64,000 nucleotides of DNA, from assembly GCA_022478985.1 (NCBI GenBank), contig JAKSZP010002713.1, forward strand, positions 124,001 to 188,000, read 5' to 3'. Shown one piece after another: positions 1-12,032 of the stretch; within the stretch, counting starts at the first letter, position 1; the number at the start of each line of letters is the position of its first letter. This stretch comes from Massospora cicadina (lineage: Eukaryota; Entomophthoromycota; Entomophthoromycetes; Entomophthorales; Entomophthoraceae). Both the position numbers and the translations under genes were made by a program. The notes under the pieces were generated by a model, which was not told where the DNA came from, ran no database searches, and worked only from the letters and a program-made list of their open reading frames with translations.

Positions 1-1885
1 TTTTACATATCTTCAGTCTCAACAGGATAGATTACTCCAGACATTTTCCTAAAGTCGCCTGGACCTGAGTATATGTTATCTTTATATTAATTAGGGAGGA
101 TTTCTACATCCTGGCGTTCATTGGGGTTGAGGCCATCCCTAATTTACTTTCAATCAGGGTATAAGTTGGTAGTGAGTTGAACCTTAAATCTTGTAGAGAA
201 AAAGCTGCTTACATCATTGATATGTTCAACAAGACAGATTTTCGCATAGGTGATGAATAAGTGCTGAGGAACTAGGGGAGCCTAATTAGCTAAAGTTATA
301 AAAAATCGGAGATGGGTTTTCACATGCAGGGTCTAAAATCCCAGGGCAAGTCAGCGCCTCTTTGATTAAAGGATTAGGGTGTCCGCCAACTTCAAGACTT
401 GGTTCTATAGAATGAGAATTCAGATCCCAGAGTGTACAATAACTTAAGAGCCGGGGGTATACTAAAGGGAGGGGGTCTTACAGAGGTATTCTGTCCTCAG
501 CGTCCACTGCTTAAGAGGCAACTAAGTTTTACACCCCTAGTTTTCGTACTCTATATTACAGATTGAGGTGGAATACTTGAAAAGGTAATAACGCTTCCTT
601 AAAGCTCTCTTAGTTTTGGTCAGGGGATAAAATCAAGGGTATCTGTTATCCTAGAAGGAAAAAGTATTTTTCTTTATGATTAATTATAAAGTTAAATTCC
701 TGCATTAGTCAGACTCCATCAATATGTTCATAATTATTATTTTTAAGGCGATCATTGGGGTGGTAATTAGAAACTTACCAAGATAGAGGGGTAAAGCTAA
801 GTAAACTCCGATCGCTTTAGTGACTGAACTCCCGCTGTACTATATTCAGCTTTGTGGATGAGGCCAGAAGCCTTTTTTAATTTTCTGCAAGAATTATGAG
901 AGTACAAAGCTAATTGGAGATTTGGTATCAATTATAACCAAGACATTAACCTTATGTAGAACTGCCTTTACTTGTACAACTGTATAACTAAATTTAAAAT
1001 TAACTTTTAAAAACTAATTGTTAGATTGTTGTAGCGAGGCTAGCGGAGGAACTGCCACAGCCAGGCTCAGGGTTTTTCATTTTTGTTTAAAAGTTCGGTC
1101 AGCTAATGCCTGTCTCTCACTAGAGGAGCTGATTGTAAGCATTTAACTTGGTAGTTGCCAATATAAAATAAGAAAGTGGAAGTTCTTTATTGCCTTGAAG
1201 GGAAATGGGGACAATAACTTCATAAGGGGCGGCTTAAAAAAGCAACTGGAAGTGCTAGGCGTTGAATTGGAGGGGAAGGCCTTGAGTTTAATCAGCAGAA
1301 GGAGCCTATTGCTTTAAGCTGACTATTCTTTTGCTGCCTTCTTTTGACTATGTTGACGGAATTTGCTTATGGTGTGGTTAGTCCGCTTGCAATAGTTAAA
1401 ATATAAATTAGGAGTGGGAGAGTCAGGAGGCATTACTGTGAAGACCTGCAACTGAGGCTTATTGGTAGGACAGGCGAGTCCTGTAGCTTGAACATATTAG
1501 AAATCTCCATGATGGCTTATTTAATATTCAAAAGGGACTTAAAGTTGAGCTTTTACCTTAAGATAAAGCTGATATAGGCCTGTTTTTAAATGACTTTAAA
1601 GAATGGTAATAACATTATTTAACTTGATAAAATCTTCCAGAAAGTAACGTCTTATACTCAGGATAGAACCTCTGAACGAATTAATTAACATATTTTACCC
1701 AGTTGAAACTCATCACTCTGAAAGTCTGCTTCTAGTTGAATAGGATATGATCACTCCTGAAATCCTATAAAGTATAGCAACTTTGCCTTCACTCCTGTTA
1801 TGAAATGTAACCAAATGGGTTACCATTATGTTCTGTGCTAACTGACTGAGGCAATTGGTTAGGTGTTCAAGTCAATGATGACATG
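1..1885. other. AT-rich stretch without a recognisable gene
   Basis: Both strands are dense in stops and no conserved motif of a retroelement or host gene could be read. It is probably old transposon debris, since everything recognisable to the right is, but nothing in it proves that. Confidence 0.5.
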
Positions 1886-2134
1886 TCACTCCTTCCATTG
1901 CACTAATATAGCAATACAGAAATTAGAAAACGCTCCCTTACCTAGGACATACTTGTCCTTGAAGAAGGGTTTGAAGGTTTTATATGGAGGAGATGGTGAA
2001 TAAACCATATGTATGGCCACCGGAGGTGCACTATTGCCAATCAAGAGATGGTGTCTTAAAAAATCGTTATGAAAGTGGAGAGCATCTACTTGGCTATGCA
2101 AGTCATTTATGGCCTCGGTGATTAGACAAATCAT
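1886..2134 (-). pseudogene. Unassigned 82-aa ORF, possibly a gag remnant
   Basis: An 82-residue open frame on the minus strand. It starts with a helical, leucine- and histidine-rich segment (INDLHSQVDALHFHND). A proline/lysine-rich stretch and a GAFSNF-like motif follow. Fungal gypsy gags often have a coiled N-terminus followed by a 'FxG...FxxFL' type motif, so a decayed gag is possible. No zinc knuckle or downstream pol is visible to its left, and the match is too weak to name. It could be a chance ORF. Confidence 0.2.
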
Positions 2135-2916
2135 TCATGAGTAGCATGAAGCCCCGTTTTGGGGGCAAAAGTTGTAACTACTGCTTCATATCATTTTTTA
2201 AACCAGAGTGGTGTCTTGAAGCTCCAGTTGGTCTTGCTTAATAGCAAGCACCCTCTATTCCAACCTCGCACTTCAGAGAGTAGAACAGCTAAGAGTTCAA
2301 GTCAATCATGATTAGCTTCCAAGGAAAAATCAGTATGAAGAGGCACTCCATCCCTAGTGAGTTTTGCTAGTTGGGCAACACGCCCAAGTTAATCATCTAG
2401 ACGTTGAATTTAATGAATTACCAAGTTAAGCTGACTTTCTAGGAGTTCTAGCCAATACTGGGGCCAGGATGACCTGGTGGCCTAAGGAGCCCCTGTTGCC
2501 CAGGGGACCCATCACAGCTGTTGGTTCCAGGAGCCCAGGCAGCCCTGGTATGCGAGCATTATCTTAGTTATTTCTAATATTGTTAATTAGTTCTTCTAGA
2601 TAGCAGAGTCACTCATCCACACTTGCTCTTGGGTTATAAAGCTGATTTTGTACCCCAGAGGTATCTGCCCCATCTATTTGTATTTATACTACCTTTAACT
2701 AGCTAAAATGATTGGAGGTTCTTGACGGACAAATCACATTATGCACCCTTTAAAACGTGTCACCATCACCTGGATCTTGTTGATAAGTTGACAATTCTAT
2801 AATATGGTTTTTTGGTTCTCACCGCCAAAGAGGGAAGCAGATTGATATAAATTGAGGAGTTAGGAGTGCAAAGTCTCTAATAATATAGATGCCAAAGCAG
2901 TTCCTAATGATGGAAC
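2135..2916. other. No gene seen
   Basis: AT-rich except for a short GC-rich patch around 2460-2550. No ORF or motif was recognised on either strand. Confidence 0.5.
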
Positions 2917-3210
2917 TTAACTACCTGTAACAAGTGGTACAAGATGGGGCTCACAAATTTGGTGCAAGTAGCACTCCAAACGTCTTACCTCGACCTTATC
3001 TCCATCAAGGGAATAGCTGGTAGTTAATCCATCATAGGCAGGGGTACCATAAGGGCTCATCTTCAGCTGGATAGTCCTCCTGGGACAAAGGCTCCCATGA
3101 GAAGAAGCTAGAGACACAGTGAAATATGAAATATGTAGGTGATCTTGCTTTTCAAAAGGGGTAAAAAAATCCACTTCAAGTGATGTAGGTAAAATGAGGG
3201 CATGATGCAT
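2917..3210 (-). pseudogene. Unassigned 97-aa ORF
   Basis: A minus-strand open frame of 97 codons with ordinary amino-acid composition and no signal peptide, membrane segment or catalytic motif that I recognise. It is the longest open frame in the first 5 kb. It has no partner reading frames beside it that would extend it into a known domain. It could be a fragment of a transposon gag or a chance ORF. No function is proposed. Confidence 0.15.
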
Positions 3211-4949
3211 GGCCAGTCCTCCTACTCATAAACATACTACCCACACACTGAGGCGAGCAGTCTCACGATCTGAGGAGCCATTTGGCACTAAATCAGTATT
3301 GAACATTATAATCTTCGCAAGAACTCAGCGTCACCTTCCAGGGAGCACCAATTTTCTTGGGACACAGGATGAAATTTAAACGCCTAAGCAGAGTTAGGGG
3401 ATCTGAAGCACAGGCACAAGGGAACTTTAAGTAAATGTAATAAAGGCTAACCTTTAAGGGAAAACACTACTTAATTGGAAATTATCATAGTAACTTTGCT
3501 AATGAGGTAGTGGCAACCAAACTAGTTGGGTAAAAGAAAAAAGTTCTATTTATCTTTACTAGAACATAATTGTAACAAAGATTGGAGAGTAATTCAGGGA
3601 AATTAAGCATGTTGGAGCCAAGATCTAACTTAATTGGTGTCAGAATTATACCTATTGATAGTGAAGCCTTGACTTTTTTTAATTGTTCAGTTATAGTTGA
3701 TACCAGTTACCTTTAATATTTATCTCCATATAGTTGTTACTAGATCTACATTATATTATGTCTAAATTTTTATATAAAGTATCAAGCTATTTTCATAAAT
3801 TACAATGGAATTATAAGATATTGAATCAGTTAACAAATCTAAATCACACTCCAAGTGATCCACTGATGGGATTAAGCGAGCTTGCTGCATGACTTGGACT
3901 ATCCTCTATAATCTTATAAACTAGATGATCTCCACTCCATTCAGCTCTAAGGAGGGATTTTTTCTATCTATCCATTTTTTTATTTGAGGTGGGCTGACCT
4001 GGGGATGATACCGCACCAATTAGGGAAGTGAAGAAAATGGGAAAGGAGGATAAAGCCTGGAAAACCTCCATGCACAGTGTATGATAGGCCAGGAACTCCA
4101 TGGAACGCCTTTGCTATTCGCTATCTCAGTTTGGGGCTTTGGCGCGCAAAACCAACACAGTCAAAATTGTCCCCTACCCAAAGTCTATTACTGCAATTGA
4201 ACTAGGGAGGCAGTAGTAGAGGGTCCATACTCTATCACTGGGGTATCCTCCCTTCTATCTATCCATTTTAAATCTAAATTTATCCCTATTTTCGCTTAGT
4301 TCTTACTTACCCTACCACTATTAAAGTATTAGGAGAATATGAATAAATGACTTTTTATGCCTGTTTTAGTATTAATTTGCAAGTATAGGTTTCTATTAAA
4401 ATTTAAGTCACAAAGTTACCCATGAGAGCCAACTTTGAAGCCCTTTCTTCATATGAATGTGCTACCAATGATTCATCCCTGGCTGCCTGACAATTGGCTA
4501 TTTGGGGATCTGGTGGCATCTGGGTAAAGTCAAAGTAACGTATTTGACCTCATGGATTGAGCTTGGACCATAATATTAGGAGGTTTCGATACAGTTAGTC
4601 TGTGATCATCCTTGACAGCATTTTTGGCAAATGTTTTGGATAGGGTTCAAATCCCACATGTGATTGACATGACTCTTTGATTAGAGCCAGAATCCTAGAC
4701 TGATAAAAGGCAAAATTTATTCTACCAAGTATATTAGAGACAAAGCCTTATTTCCAAAAATTGAGACTATGAGAATTTCTGTCCATCTCTGGATATATCC
4801 CTAAATTAGACAGATTCTAAGTGTCCAAACCCATCCAGTTATTAAAGAAATTAATCTGGCAACGAAAAGATAATTTAAAACTATACTTGTGTCAAGCTAA
4901 AACCTTTGGCTTTAAATTAATTAACTATTTTAGCGTTTTAATAATATGA
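3211..4949. other. Non-coding or fully decayed; should contain 5' part of element A
   Basis: The gag and left LTR of gypsy element A would be expected here, because its protease begins near 4985 on the + strand. I could not read a gag, a CCHC knuckle or a repeat partner for an LTR. A slightly GC-richer patch at 3960-4260 is the only compositional change. Confidence 0.4.
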
Positions 4950-4984
4950 GTGCACTAATAAGAAATATTACAGTAAACAGCCTC

Positions 4985-5100
4985 AATTTAAGAGCCATTG
5001 TAGACAGTGGTTACTATCAATATTGTGCCCAATAAACTGGTGAAAAACTTGGCCTCACTCCCATTGTTGATTAACATAGAGTATACAGAATTGCAAGGGT
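4985..5100 (+). pseudogene. Element A aspartic protease fragment
   Basis: The + strand reads 'AIVDSG' at about 4993-5010. After a one-base frameshift it continues as INIVPNKLVKNL. This is the retroviral-type aspartic protease active-site region (D-S/T-G followed by a hydrophobic strand). The catalytic triad is DSG instead of the more common DTG, an accepted variant. The rest of the protease is unreadable. It would process the Gag-Pol polyprotein of a gypsy element. Confidence 0.65.
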
Positions 5101-5939
5101 TGTACACTACATCTGAAGGAGCTTAAAGTTCATTTTTGTTGCGTTTTGGCTCACAGGTAGTATTTTCTCTGCCCCTGTTTTCCTAAAATAAAATACCTTT
5201 TTTGCTTATTAGTACCTTCATTTATGTGGAAATATGAATTTAAGGCTGTTTTGACTCTAACATGTAATTAACTTTGGACCAAACTCTTCCAAATTATTAA
5301 TAATAGGAAGGACTTCGTCCCCAAGCACCTAAATACAGGCGTTTGTTAATATCGCTTATAAAGATGAAGTTGTGCCCCTTAGTTGCCACAAAATTTGGAA
5401 CTGAACTAAGCGTTTGGCTGAACAGTTTATTGATTCAAGGGCATCCCGCTATGTTCTAGTCATAGTCTGACCATTCTAGAAGTACATCAAAAGATACTGG
5501 GAACTAAAGTTAATATAAAGTTTCCCCATGGACCATTTGGTAAAATTTCACACGTTTTGCCAATATAACTTGGAACCAGTCACCACGCCTTTGTTGATTT
5601 TTTCCAGCCATGGTGGAAGCCAAGTTTATCATCGAATTTATATTATTATCCCGTTCATAATAAAGTGACTTCAGATAAGTGATTTTTGTTCATATCATTA
5701 TTGTGAAAAAATTTAAAGCATCAATGAATGGGGTAATCTGGATAAAGTGGACTAAAAGGCAATGAAAGCCCATCTTTTTTCTACTTATAATCTAAAGACG
5801 CATTTCTGGGTTAAAAGAGGATGAAAAAAACCAAGTGCTGTCCCTATTTGACAACTATAAAATAATGTATGTAAAAAACTGACTTTATTTTGGGTATTGC
5901 ACAAGAGGTTCTACGTTATACTAACACCAATGATCATTC

Positions 5940-6620
5940 ACCTTTTTCCTACATACAATTAGGTAATCTAAAGCAGCTGAAAAACTGTTTGGAAAAACAT
6001 GATCAGTTTAAAGCTGGAATATTTGTTCCTTCTAAAAGTCCTTGAGTAAAAGATCGGTGTATCCCCCTTGTAGGTTGGGACCAACTAGTGCTAAAAAAAC
6101 CAAAAGTCCTTGAGCCTCCCCAAGTTAAACTATAAAAAAGATGGTTCAAATTACGTAGTGATTGATTATATGGAGTTGAACAATATTACCAATAATGACT
6201 CCTATCCCTTACCATATATTATCATTACGCTGGACCGCTTAGGTGGTACTCAGTATTTATTTGCAATGAGTTTGATCTCTAATATTGAGAGATTGAGCTA
6301 CGCAAATGTGAACAGGTGAATTGCGCCATGTTACTGCTCATGGCTTATACTAACCCACACAAATGCCGCAAGTGTTGTGTAATGCTCACAACTTTTCAGA
6401 GAGCCTTGGACAACATACTAGACAACTTAAAAATATCCTGCGTTCTAGTATTTGAAAAGACAACGTTGCAAGAACGTTTACTGGACATTTGCAGCTCTTA
6501 GACAAAGCATTCCAACGCCTTTCTAAAGCTTATATAAAACAAGCGGCGTAATTGCATCTTAAGAAACAAGAGTTGTAATATTTGGATTTTGTTGTCAATT
6601 ATCAGAGCATTTGGCCCCAT
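5940..6620 (+). pseudogene. Element A reverse transcriptase, broken
   Basis: Gypsy RT blocks are readable. The first is KKDGSNYVVIDYMELNNIT with YPLP after it (about 6132-6220). Next come LDRLGG and a decayed 'FS-x-DL-x-SG' block, then TTFQRALDNILDNLKISCVLV (about 6390-6460), where the family has FQRxMDxxLxxLK...VYLDD. The catalytic YxDD is lost; the sequence reads FEKTT at that point. A 55-bp micro-insertion at 6047-6101 separates 'SKSP' from 'ASPKL'. Frames shift at least at 6310. No activity is possible. Confidence 0.85.
6047..6101 (+). mobile_element. Ultra-short LINE 3'-end insertion, copy 1 (55 bp)
   Basis: A 55-bp segment sits inside element A's RT, flanked by perfect 13-bp direct repeats AAAAGTCCTTGAG at 6034-6046 and 6102-6114. 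It reads GATCGGTGTATCCCCC, then GGTTGGGACCAACTAGTGCT, then an A-run. Its 3' half matches the other four micro-insertions and the 3' end of LINE-alpha at 32965-33001. Removing it and one repeat restores the RT reading SPWASP-like context. It is read as a severely 5'-truncated LINE copy. Confidence 0.85.
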
Positions 6621-6839
6621 ACAATTAAAATTGAAGCAACCAGAAGTATTATGCTGCATAATAACAATTAAGAAGTCCAGGTGTTTCTGGGAATGATCAG
6701 CTACTACTCCAATAAATAAAAAACTTCATTAAAACTAGTGAGCATTTGTTCCATCTAAAAATTGGTGATCAATTTGATTGAAGTCAAACAGTCTGTTAGC
6801 CTTTGACTAGTTAAAAATTTTCTTACCAAAGCGCAAATT

Positions 6840-7200
6840 TTGCTCTATCATAGTTTTTATAAAACCCTTTATTATAAAAGCATACACATCCCTTATTGAT
6901 GTTGGGGCAGTGTTATCACAGAATTTATTAAGAATCTGAGCATCCAGTGGCTTATTTTAGCTAAATACTGGATGTGCTTAAGCTCAACTTTGCTGTAACT
7001 TAGAAGAAGTCTCTAGTGATAATCTACACCTGTATGCAATTCTGGGACCATGTACATGAGATAAAATTTACTTTAGTAACTGACCGAGTCTCCCTTCACT
7101 GGTTAAAAAATCTGAATGGCTTGGCGGCTGGCCCTATTGGACGTTAAGCTACAATCATACAACTTTATAATATAGAATTGGTCTGGAGTAAAATATCTTA
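6840..7200 (+). pseudogene. Element A RNase H, broken
   Basis: Between stops the + strand reads EHPVAYFS, LNFAVT, a KSLVIIYTCMQFW segment (family: KELLAIVxAxxxWR), FTLVTDRVSLHWLK (family: FxVxTDHxSLxWL) and 'GPIGR' (family: GRLARW). These are the RNase H and connection motifs that follow RT in gypsy pol. The domain would degrade the RNA strand of the replication intermediate. Several TAA/TAG stops break it. Confidence 0.8.
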
Positions 7201-7419
7201 ACGCCAATAGTCTTTTTTGACTTACTGGTGTATCCTTAGCGGCCAATTTAGTGATTTACTTATAAAATGTTACATCAGAATTGTGGCAGCAAACCCAAGA
7301 AGGGTTAACGCACCTTATAAAGCTAATGAAGAACCCAATTATCAAAAATGGGCATCCCACAAAGTACTAAATGAGCAGCAATAACTAGTACCCTAACCAT
7401 CTGAGAAAACTGACCTAAT

Positions 7420-8130
7420 TATTAGGAGTATAAGGCGACATAGCATGAGAGCCTCAACAAGAAAATTGAACAATTGGATTAATACTTTTTGGAATTATTG
7501 CTATTTTATTACTTATAAAACCATTAATTGTTGTAAGTAATATCATGATGAAGCTCTTACAGAAAGTTACCTCCTATCAGCTGGTATAACTTAATTTTGC
7601 CTGGCATACCATCTTAATTGAAGTTGTAGGCCCAATGAGCAATAGTTCTGCGCAATGTAAGTATACTATGGTCATTGACCACCTCACCTAGTGGGTGGAG
7701 GCAAAACTTTTTGTGACTTAAACTCCTTGATGACATCAAAGTTTAATTTAGAAAGTATCATAGAATGTAATTGATGTCCACTATATATTGTAAACATAAT
7801 TGGACTAATTTTATATACCATAGTATTCCAAAGTTACTTGAATTGTTAAGTATTTGAGGAGTTTTGTTACACCCAAGACCTGAGACTACCGGCATAATGG
7901 AACAAATAAACATTACTCTTGTTGGCATCCTATGTAAGTTAATAACAGAGAGGCATCTAATAGAACTTTTTCTTGATTTTGGTCATTTTTACTGTAATAT
8001 TTCTTACCACTTGGTGAAAGGGCATTTTCATTTTAATTAGAATATATGATGAATACAAACCAACCTTTTTAATACTCATGTGTCTATGAAGTGAACATGA
8101 GTCCTACTCAATATAATATGAAATTTGATC
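7420..8130 (+). pseudogene. Element A integrase, broken
   Basis: After the RNase H the + strand carries a decayed zinc-binding region (HDEALTESYLLSAG-like). The core strand follows: FAWHTILIEVVGPM with VIDHLT-WVEAKLF, where the family has 'W..IxxDVVGPM...xxVAIDHLTRWVEA'. Near 7880-7920 it reads TGIMEQINITLVGIL (family: TNGxVERxNxTL). The DDE residues cannot all be placed because of frameshifts. It would have inserted the cDNA into the host genome. Confidence 0.8.
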
Positions 8131-8400
8131 AGACCTTAATTCAGTTACAACATGAAGCTTACTCCAATGATCTAGACTAGAAAGTTAGGAAAAAGAAGCG
8201 TGATAATGTAGATCACCAGACTTTACCTACCATTACTGTAAAGGTAGTTGGTTCTATATTTTTGATAAAACATGGTTTTAGATGGACTAGTAACGTAGTA
8301 ACACACCTGGAAAGCGCCCTTTGATATCATTGAGAGGACGTCCATTGTTGCCTACACTTTGAAGGATCCTACTAGACTAACTTATTAATTAAGACTAATA

Positions 8401-9334
8401 ATTTACTGAGAAAAGTACCACAAGAGCTCTGGCTTTTTGGTACAGCAGTCCAATAACCTAATACCCTCACTCAGCGTTGTTCAATGATATATGGTCAAAT
8501 GAGGGGAAAAGTTGCAATCTTTCTAACTAGCAATTATTGAGCAATATTATAAATTTCAAAACCTATATAATGTTTAACTAGTTATTAGACTGAGGTTTGT
8601 ATTGATCATGTCAATATAATGATGTCAATTACAATAAAATATACTGATTAATCTTTGTCAGGCTAAATTACTAATGAGATGTATAATAATCTGTATCAAC
8701 AATTATTGCCAATCAAAGTTATCATGAAAGTATAATTTATCAACCATTAACCTCCGGCATTAAACCGCAAATCACTAATTTTCATTAACTAACTTTGGCC
8801 CCAAGGCCTGGTAATGTGTATTTTTTAATTATATAATCTCCTTTGCCCCCGTATTGGCGTAAAAACGTTGCTACTAGAATATAATATTATACTCTGGGTT
8901 TATCATCATCTTGGCTCTATAAAGTGAACATTGCCATAATATAAATCCTTTAAGCTCTTGCCTTAGTTTTTAAAGCTTTCCAGAAAATTATGAAAATGAG
9001 CAAATATTCCTAAGAAAAGTTAAGTTACCAGATAGCTGGAATCAGAAAGTTTCTGTAGTGAAGAAACATATAATTAAGGCTTACTCACTTGAATGGGTAT
9101 TTGGTTCTTTAGTAGTGAAGCCTACTAACAAGAGATAGAGTAAGAACTCATGAGCCACCCCTAAGCCACTGTTAATGCCTAGATACCTTAGTTTACTTTT
9201 ATTTAATTGATTTTAATAAAAGTCCTGTTGCAGCAACTAGATTTAATATTGTGATTTTAGAGTAGATGTTTATCATTCCCACCATTATAGTAAAACCAAA
9301 CAGTTGATTTTTTGGGTTTTCAGAGATGACTGTT
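8401..9334. other. No gene; downstream debris of element A
   Basis: AT-rich sequence with no domain motif. A purine-rich patch near 8497-8510 could be a polypurine tract before A's 3' LTR, but no LTR partner was found upstream, so this is a guess. A 65-codon minus ORF at 9199-9396 has no recognisable content and overlaps the LTR of element E. Confidence 0.4.
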
Positions 9335-10310
9335 TGTAAAATTCTTGGTAAACTTCTGGCTAGTTGAGGCTCTCTTAGTTCCAACCAAGATTCCACAATA
9401 TGAAATCGTGATATGCTAATAACTTTTCATCTGCCTAATAAAGATGAGGGTAAAGTTGTCCTTCTAAGGTCACAAACTTAACTTTTTAGGAAGATGATTT
9501 ATAATAAGTTAATAGAATAAGGAAATATAATATATCTCTATTTCATAATAGTAAAATGCTTATGTACTTTTCAAATGTAAAAGTATCTTTAAAGAAATTT
9601 ATTTAGAATAAGTAAAGAAACACAAAAGTTTTTTGTCAAAGAAATTTGCATGTCCCACATGAGTTAGGGGTGTCACACATGGAAGGGGAGACAATTCACG
9701 CTTCTTCCAATGTCACGTTGTTTTACTGATAATGCATAACTCTGTATATAGATATATGTACTGATATCAGAGCGTAATGTGTTGATCCTTAAATATGGGC
9801 AATGAATTCAAATAGTTTTTATAACATTTTAATTGGTTTAATAAAATATGAAACATGCAGTCAAGGTTTAATTTTTGCATGTAATTTAGAATATAAGGAT
9901 GTAGTTCATAACCAATCAGAGTTCCAAACAAGAAAGTTACTTCATAATTTCTTCATCTGTAACCAATCATTTGAAGGTAGAATAATTTCATCTTGTTGAG
10001 ACTTAAGCTCTAGCCAATAAAAAAGAAAGGAAGTTGACATTATAATTATTATAAGTAAAGAATTTATTATTATTATCATCCAATCAGGCGGGGGTACAAT
10101 ATTTACATTTATTGTAACCCCCTTAAAACCTATAAAACGGGCTAATATTAGCATAAACTTTTTACTTGAATTAGTTTAGTATACGAATATTATATAATGG
10201 TTTTATTAATTAATAAGATTGCCTATAAGGTAATCTTGGCAGGGGGAATTTGATAGTAGACTTGATGCTAAATATTCTTCACTAGAGAGGAGATATTGGT
10301 ATACTCGACA
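9335..10310 (-). repeat. Element E 3' LTR
   Basis: Matches 12033-12983. Shared blocks include AAGTTGTCC...TCACAAACTT, GTTAGGGGTGTCACACATGG, GGAAGGGGAG and TATTCTTCACTAGAGAG. The edges were set where similarity ends and TGTC...TACA termini occur on the minus strand. Confidence 0.75.
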
Positions 10311-10330
10311 AGATTCCCTTTTTTAATATT
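10311..10330 (-). promoter_or_regulatory. Element E polypurine tract
   Basis: The minus strand reads AAAAAAGGGAATCT immediately before the 3' LTR start TGTCGAG. This is the expected place and composition for the plus-strand primer of an LTR retrotransposon. Confidence 0.6.
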
Positions 10331-10588
10331 AGGAGCATAGAACTGGAGTAGGAATCCTTCCCGCATAACTTTTGGCCTTAGGTCAAGTCTTGGCCAAGTG
10401 GGTGAGTTGATGTAGGGTCCCAATTCGAGGATTGCTTGAAGCCAAGCCTTCCATTATTAGATCAGGTTAAGCAAGAGGATATAGTGTGGTTAAAAGTTGC
10501 AAGAACTTCGATGGTGCGCCTATAGCTAAGATTTCTAGATTCTGTGTTAGCAATGTTTGATGGAACAAATCATGAGTTAAGATGGTAT

Positions 10589-11960
10589 TTAGTTCATGTG
10601 TATCCATTTTATTGTCGTGTAGCCATTTTTTTGATGTAATATGGCTTGCTTAGGATTAAGAGTTGGATGCATGTTGTTTCTAAGAAGTTCCTTTTTCACG
10701 CCTTCAGATTTGGTGGTGGAGTTTAGTAGGCTCATGTTAGTCATTTGTTGTTCGCCCACGCTGTTTTCTGAACCTTCTATCATACCCATAAGGCCATCAG
10801 AGTGATAGGAAGTATCAGTCTACTGAATGATCTTTAACAGGGCTTCTTTGTTTGCTACACTTAAGGCTTAGGTTATAAATGGGTTTGTCATAAGGTATGG
10901 TGAGCTTGTTGTTATTAGGGTATCTTCACTAATCAAATTGTTCTTTTCCCAGAAGGTTAATAGATGTTTCCTAATTATGACAGTGGTAAATCAGACCTGA
11001 AATATCATTACTATGGTATGAGAGTGGCGCAAATTTAAGCATCTAGGAGGTTGCTTGAGAATTATGTCTTAGTGTGAAGAAATCTTCCATTAGAATTTCC
11101 CAGATGTCATATATCGATCAGGATTAAAACTTTACCTCAATAAGAAATATATATAATTTTCATGCTTAGTGGCAGCGATGACAGTACCAGTTGCCTTCAT
11201 ATTAAGGCATACTCACATCTAGTAGCTCTTGAGCGTCAGTTTAGAAGTTATCATCAAAGGCAATATTGTTTGTCATCAGTGAGAGTAATCTATAGGAAGG
11301 AAGTTTTTTGACTAGTTTTTTTTCTTCGCTCCAAGTTTCAAAGGAGATTGACTGAAGGGTATATTTATAAGGCGCATACAGTATAATATTGGTGTCAAAT
11401 AAGTGCAGACATATAAGGTTTCCTAAGAGTTTCAGGATGATATAAAGAGTTATATCTGTCTTTGAAATGCAATTTTTCATCTTGTAGAACCTTGATTTGG
11501 ATTTCCATTGCGTTGATATGAGCTTGGGCAGTGGATGGAGTTTTAATAGCCCTTAATAGTCAGCTTTTAGTTTGATGTGCAAATCATGTTTGTTCTTGAT
11601 TGACTTGCATAATAGTAGGTGTGCATTTGGAAATCTCAGAAAGTATATTTGCTTGATATCTTCACAGGAAGTCTTGGATTTTTAAATTGTGTTGATCTTC
11701 TTGTTGACTAAGAAGACATTGAGAGATTGATTGGGTTTAAGTTCACCAATGTGAAACAGGGCTTATTCTATTTATTTTTAAAGAAATATTATGTGATCTT
11801 CATTTTTCTGCTTAGTGTATGAGATGTCAGAGTTGGTAGAGTGTACTAGGTGACGTTCTAAGCATATGGATCTTAAACTGAAAGAGGCTTTGCTCTGTAC
11901 AGCCTTTGAGGTGTAGGCCAGACATGTTATGAAACTTCTCATGAGCTTGACGAGGCGCAT
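10589..11960 (-). pseudogene. Element E internal region, gag-like fragments
   Basis: Three minus-strand open pieces lie here (11778-11960, 11241-11480, 10589-10789; 60, 79 and 66 codons). Between the first two, the reading INAMEIQIKVLQDEKLHF (about 11490-11545) is a good coiled-coil helix of the kind found in gag N-termini. No zinc knuckle, protease or RT is present. A gag remnant is the most economical explanation given the position after the PBS. It is not recognised at family level. Confidence 0.35.
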
Positions 11961-12011
11961 CTAGAAGAGCTATCTTTAAGATAATAGTCATAATTTAGTG
12001 TTGTACAGGGG

Positions 12012-12030
12012 CCCCTTGTAGTGAGCACCA
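12012..12030 (-). promoter_or_regulatory. Element E primer-binding site
   Basis: On the minus strand, two bases after the 5' LTR end, the sequence is TGGTGCTCACTACAAGGGG. It is complementary to a tRNA 3' end finishing GTGAGCACCA. The same 18-mer, with one or two changes, follows the 5' LTRs of elements F and H. Confidence 0.8.
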
Positions 12031-12032
12031 CT

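Larger units (their letters stand above)
4950..8400 (+). mobile_element. Element A: decayed Ty3/gypsy pol
   Basis: A + strand Ty3/gypsy pol can be followed in order through many stops and frameshifts: protease near 5000, reverse transcriptase 5940-6620, RNase H 6840-7200 and integrase 7420-8130. This domain order (PR-RT-RH-IN) is diagnostic of Ty3/gypsy rather than copia. Hardly any segment keeps more than 70 codons open, so it is old and cannot be active. Its LTRs were not identified; the 3' side may have been disrupted by element E at 9335. A 55-bp insertion splits its RT. Confidence 0.85.

Noticed and set aside
2460..2560. GC-rich Gly-Pro-like codon pattern suggesting a collagen-like repeat
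   Set aside because: No open frame carries it and the run is under 100 bp.
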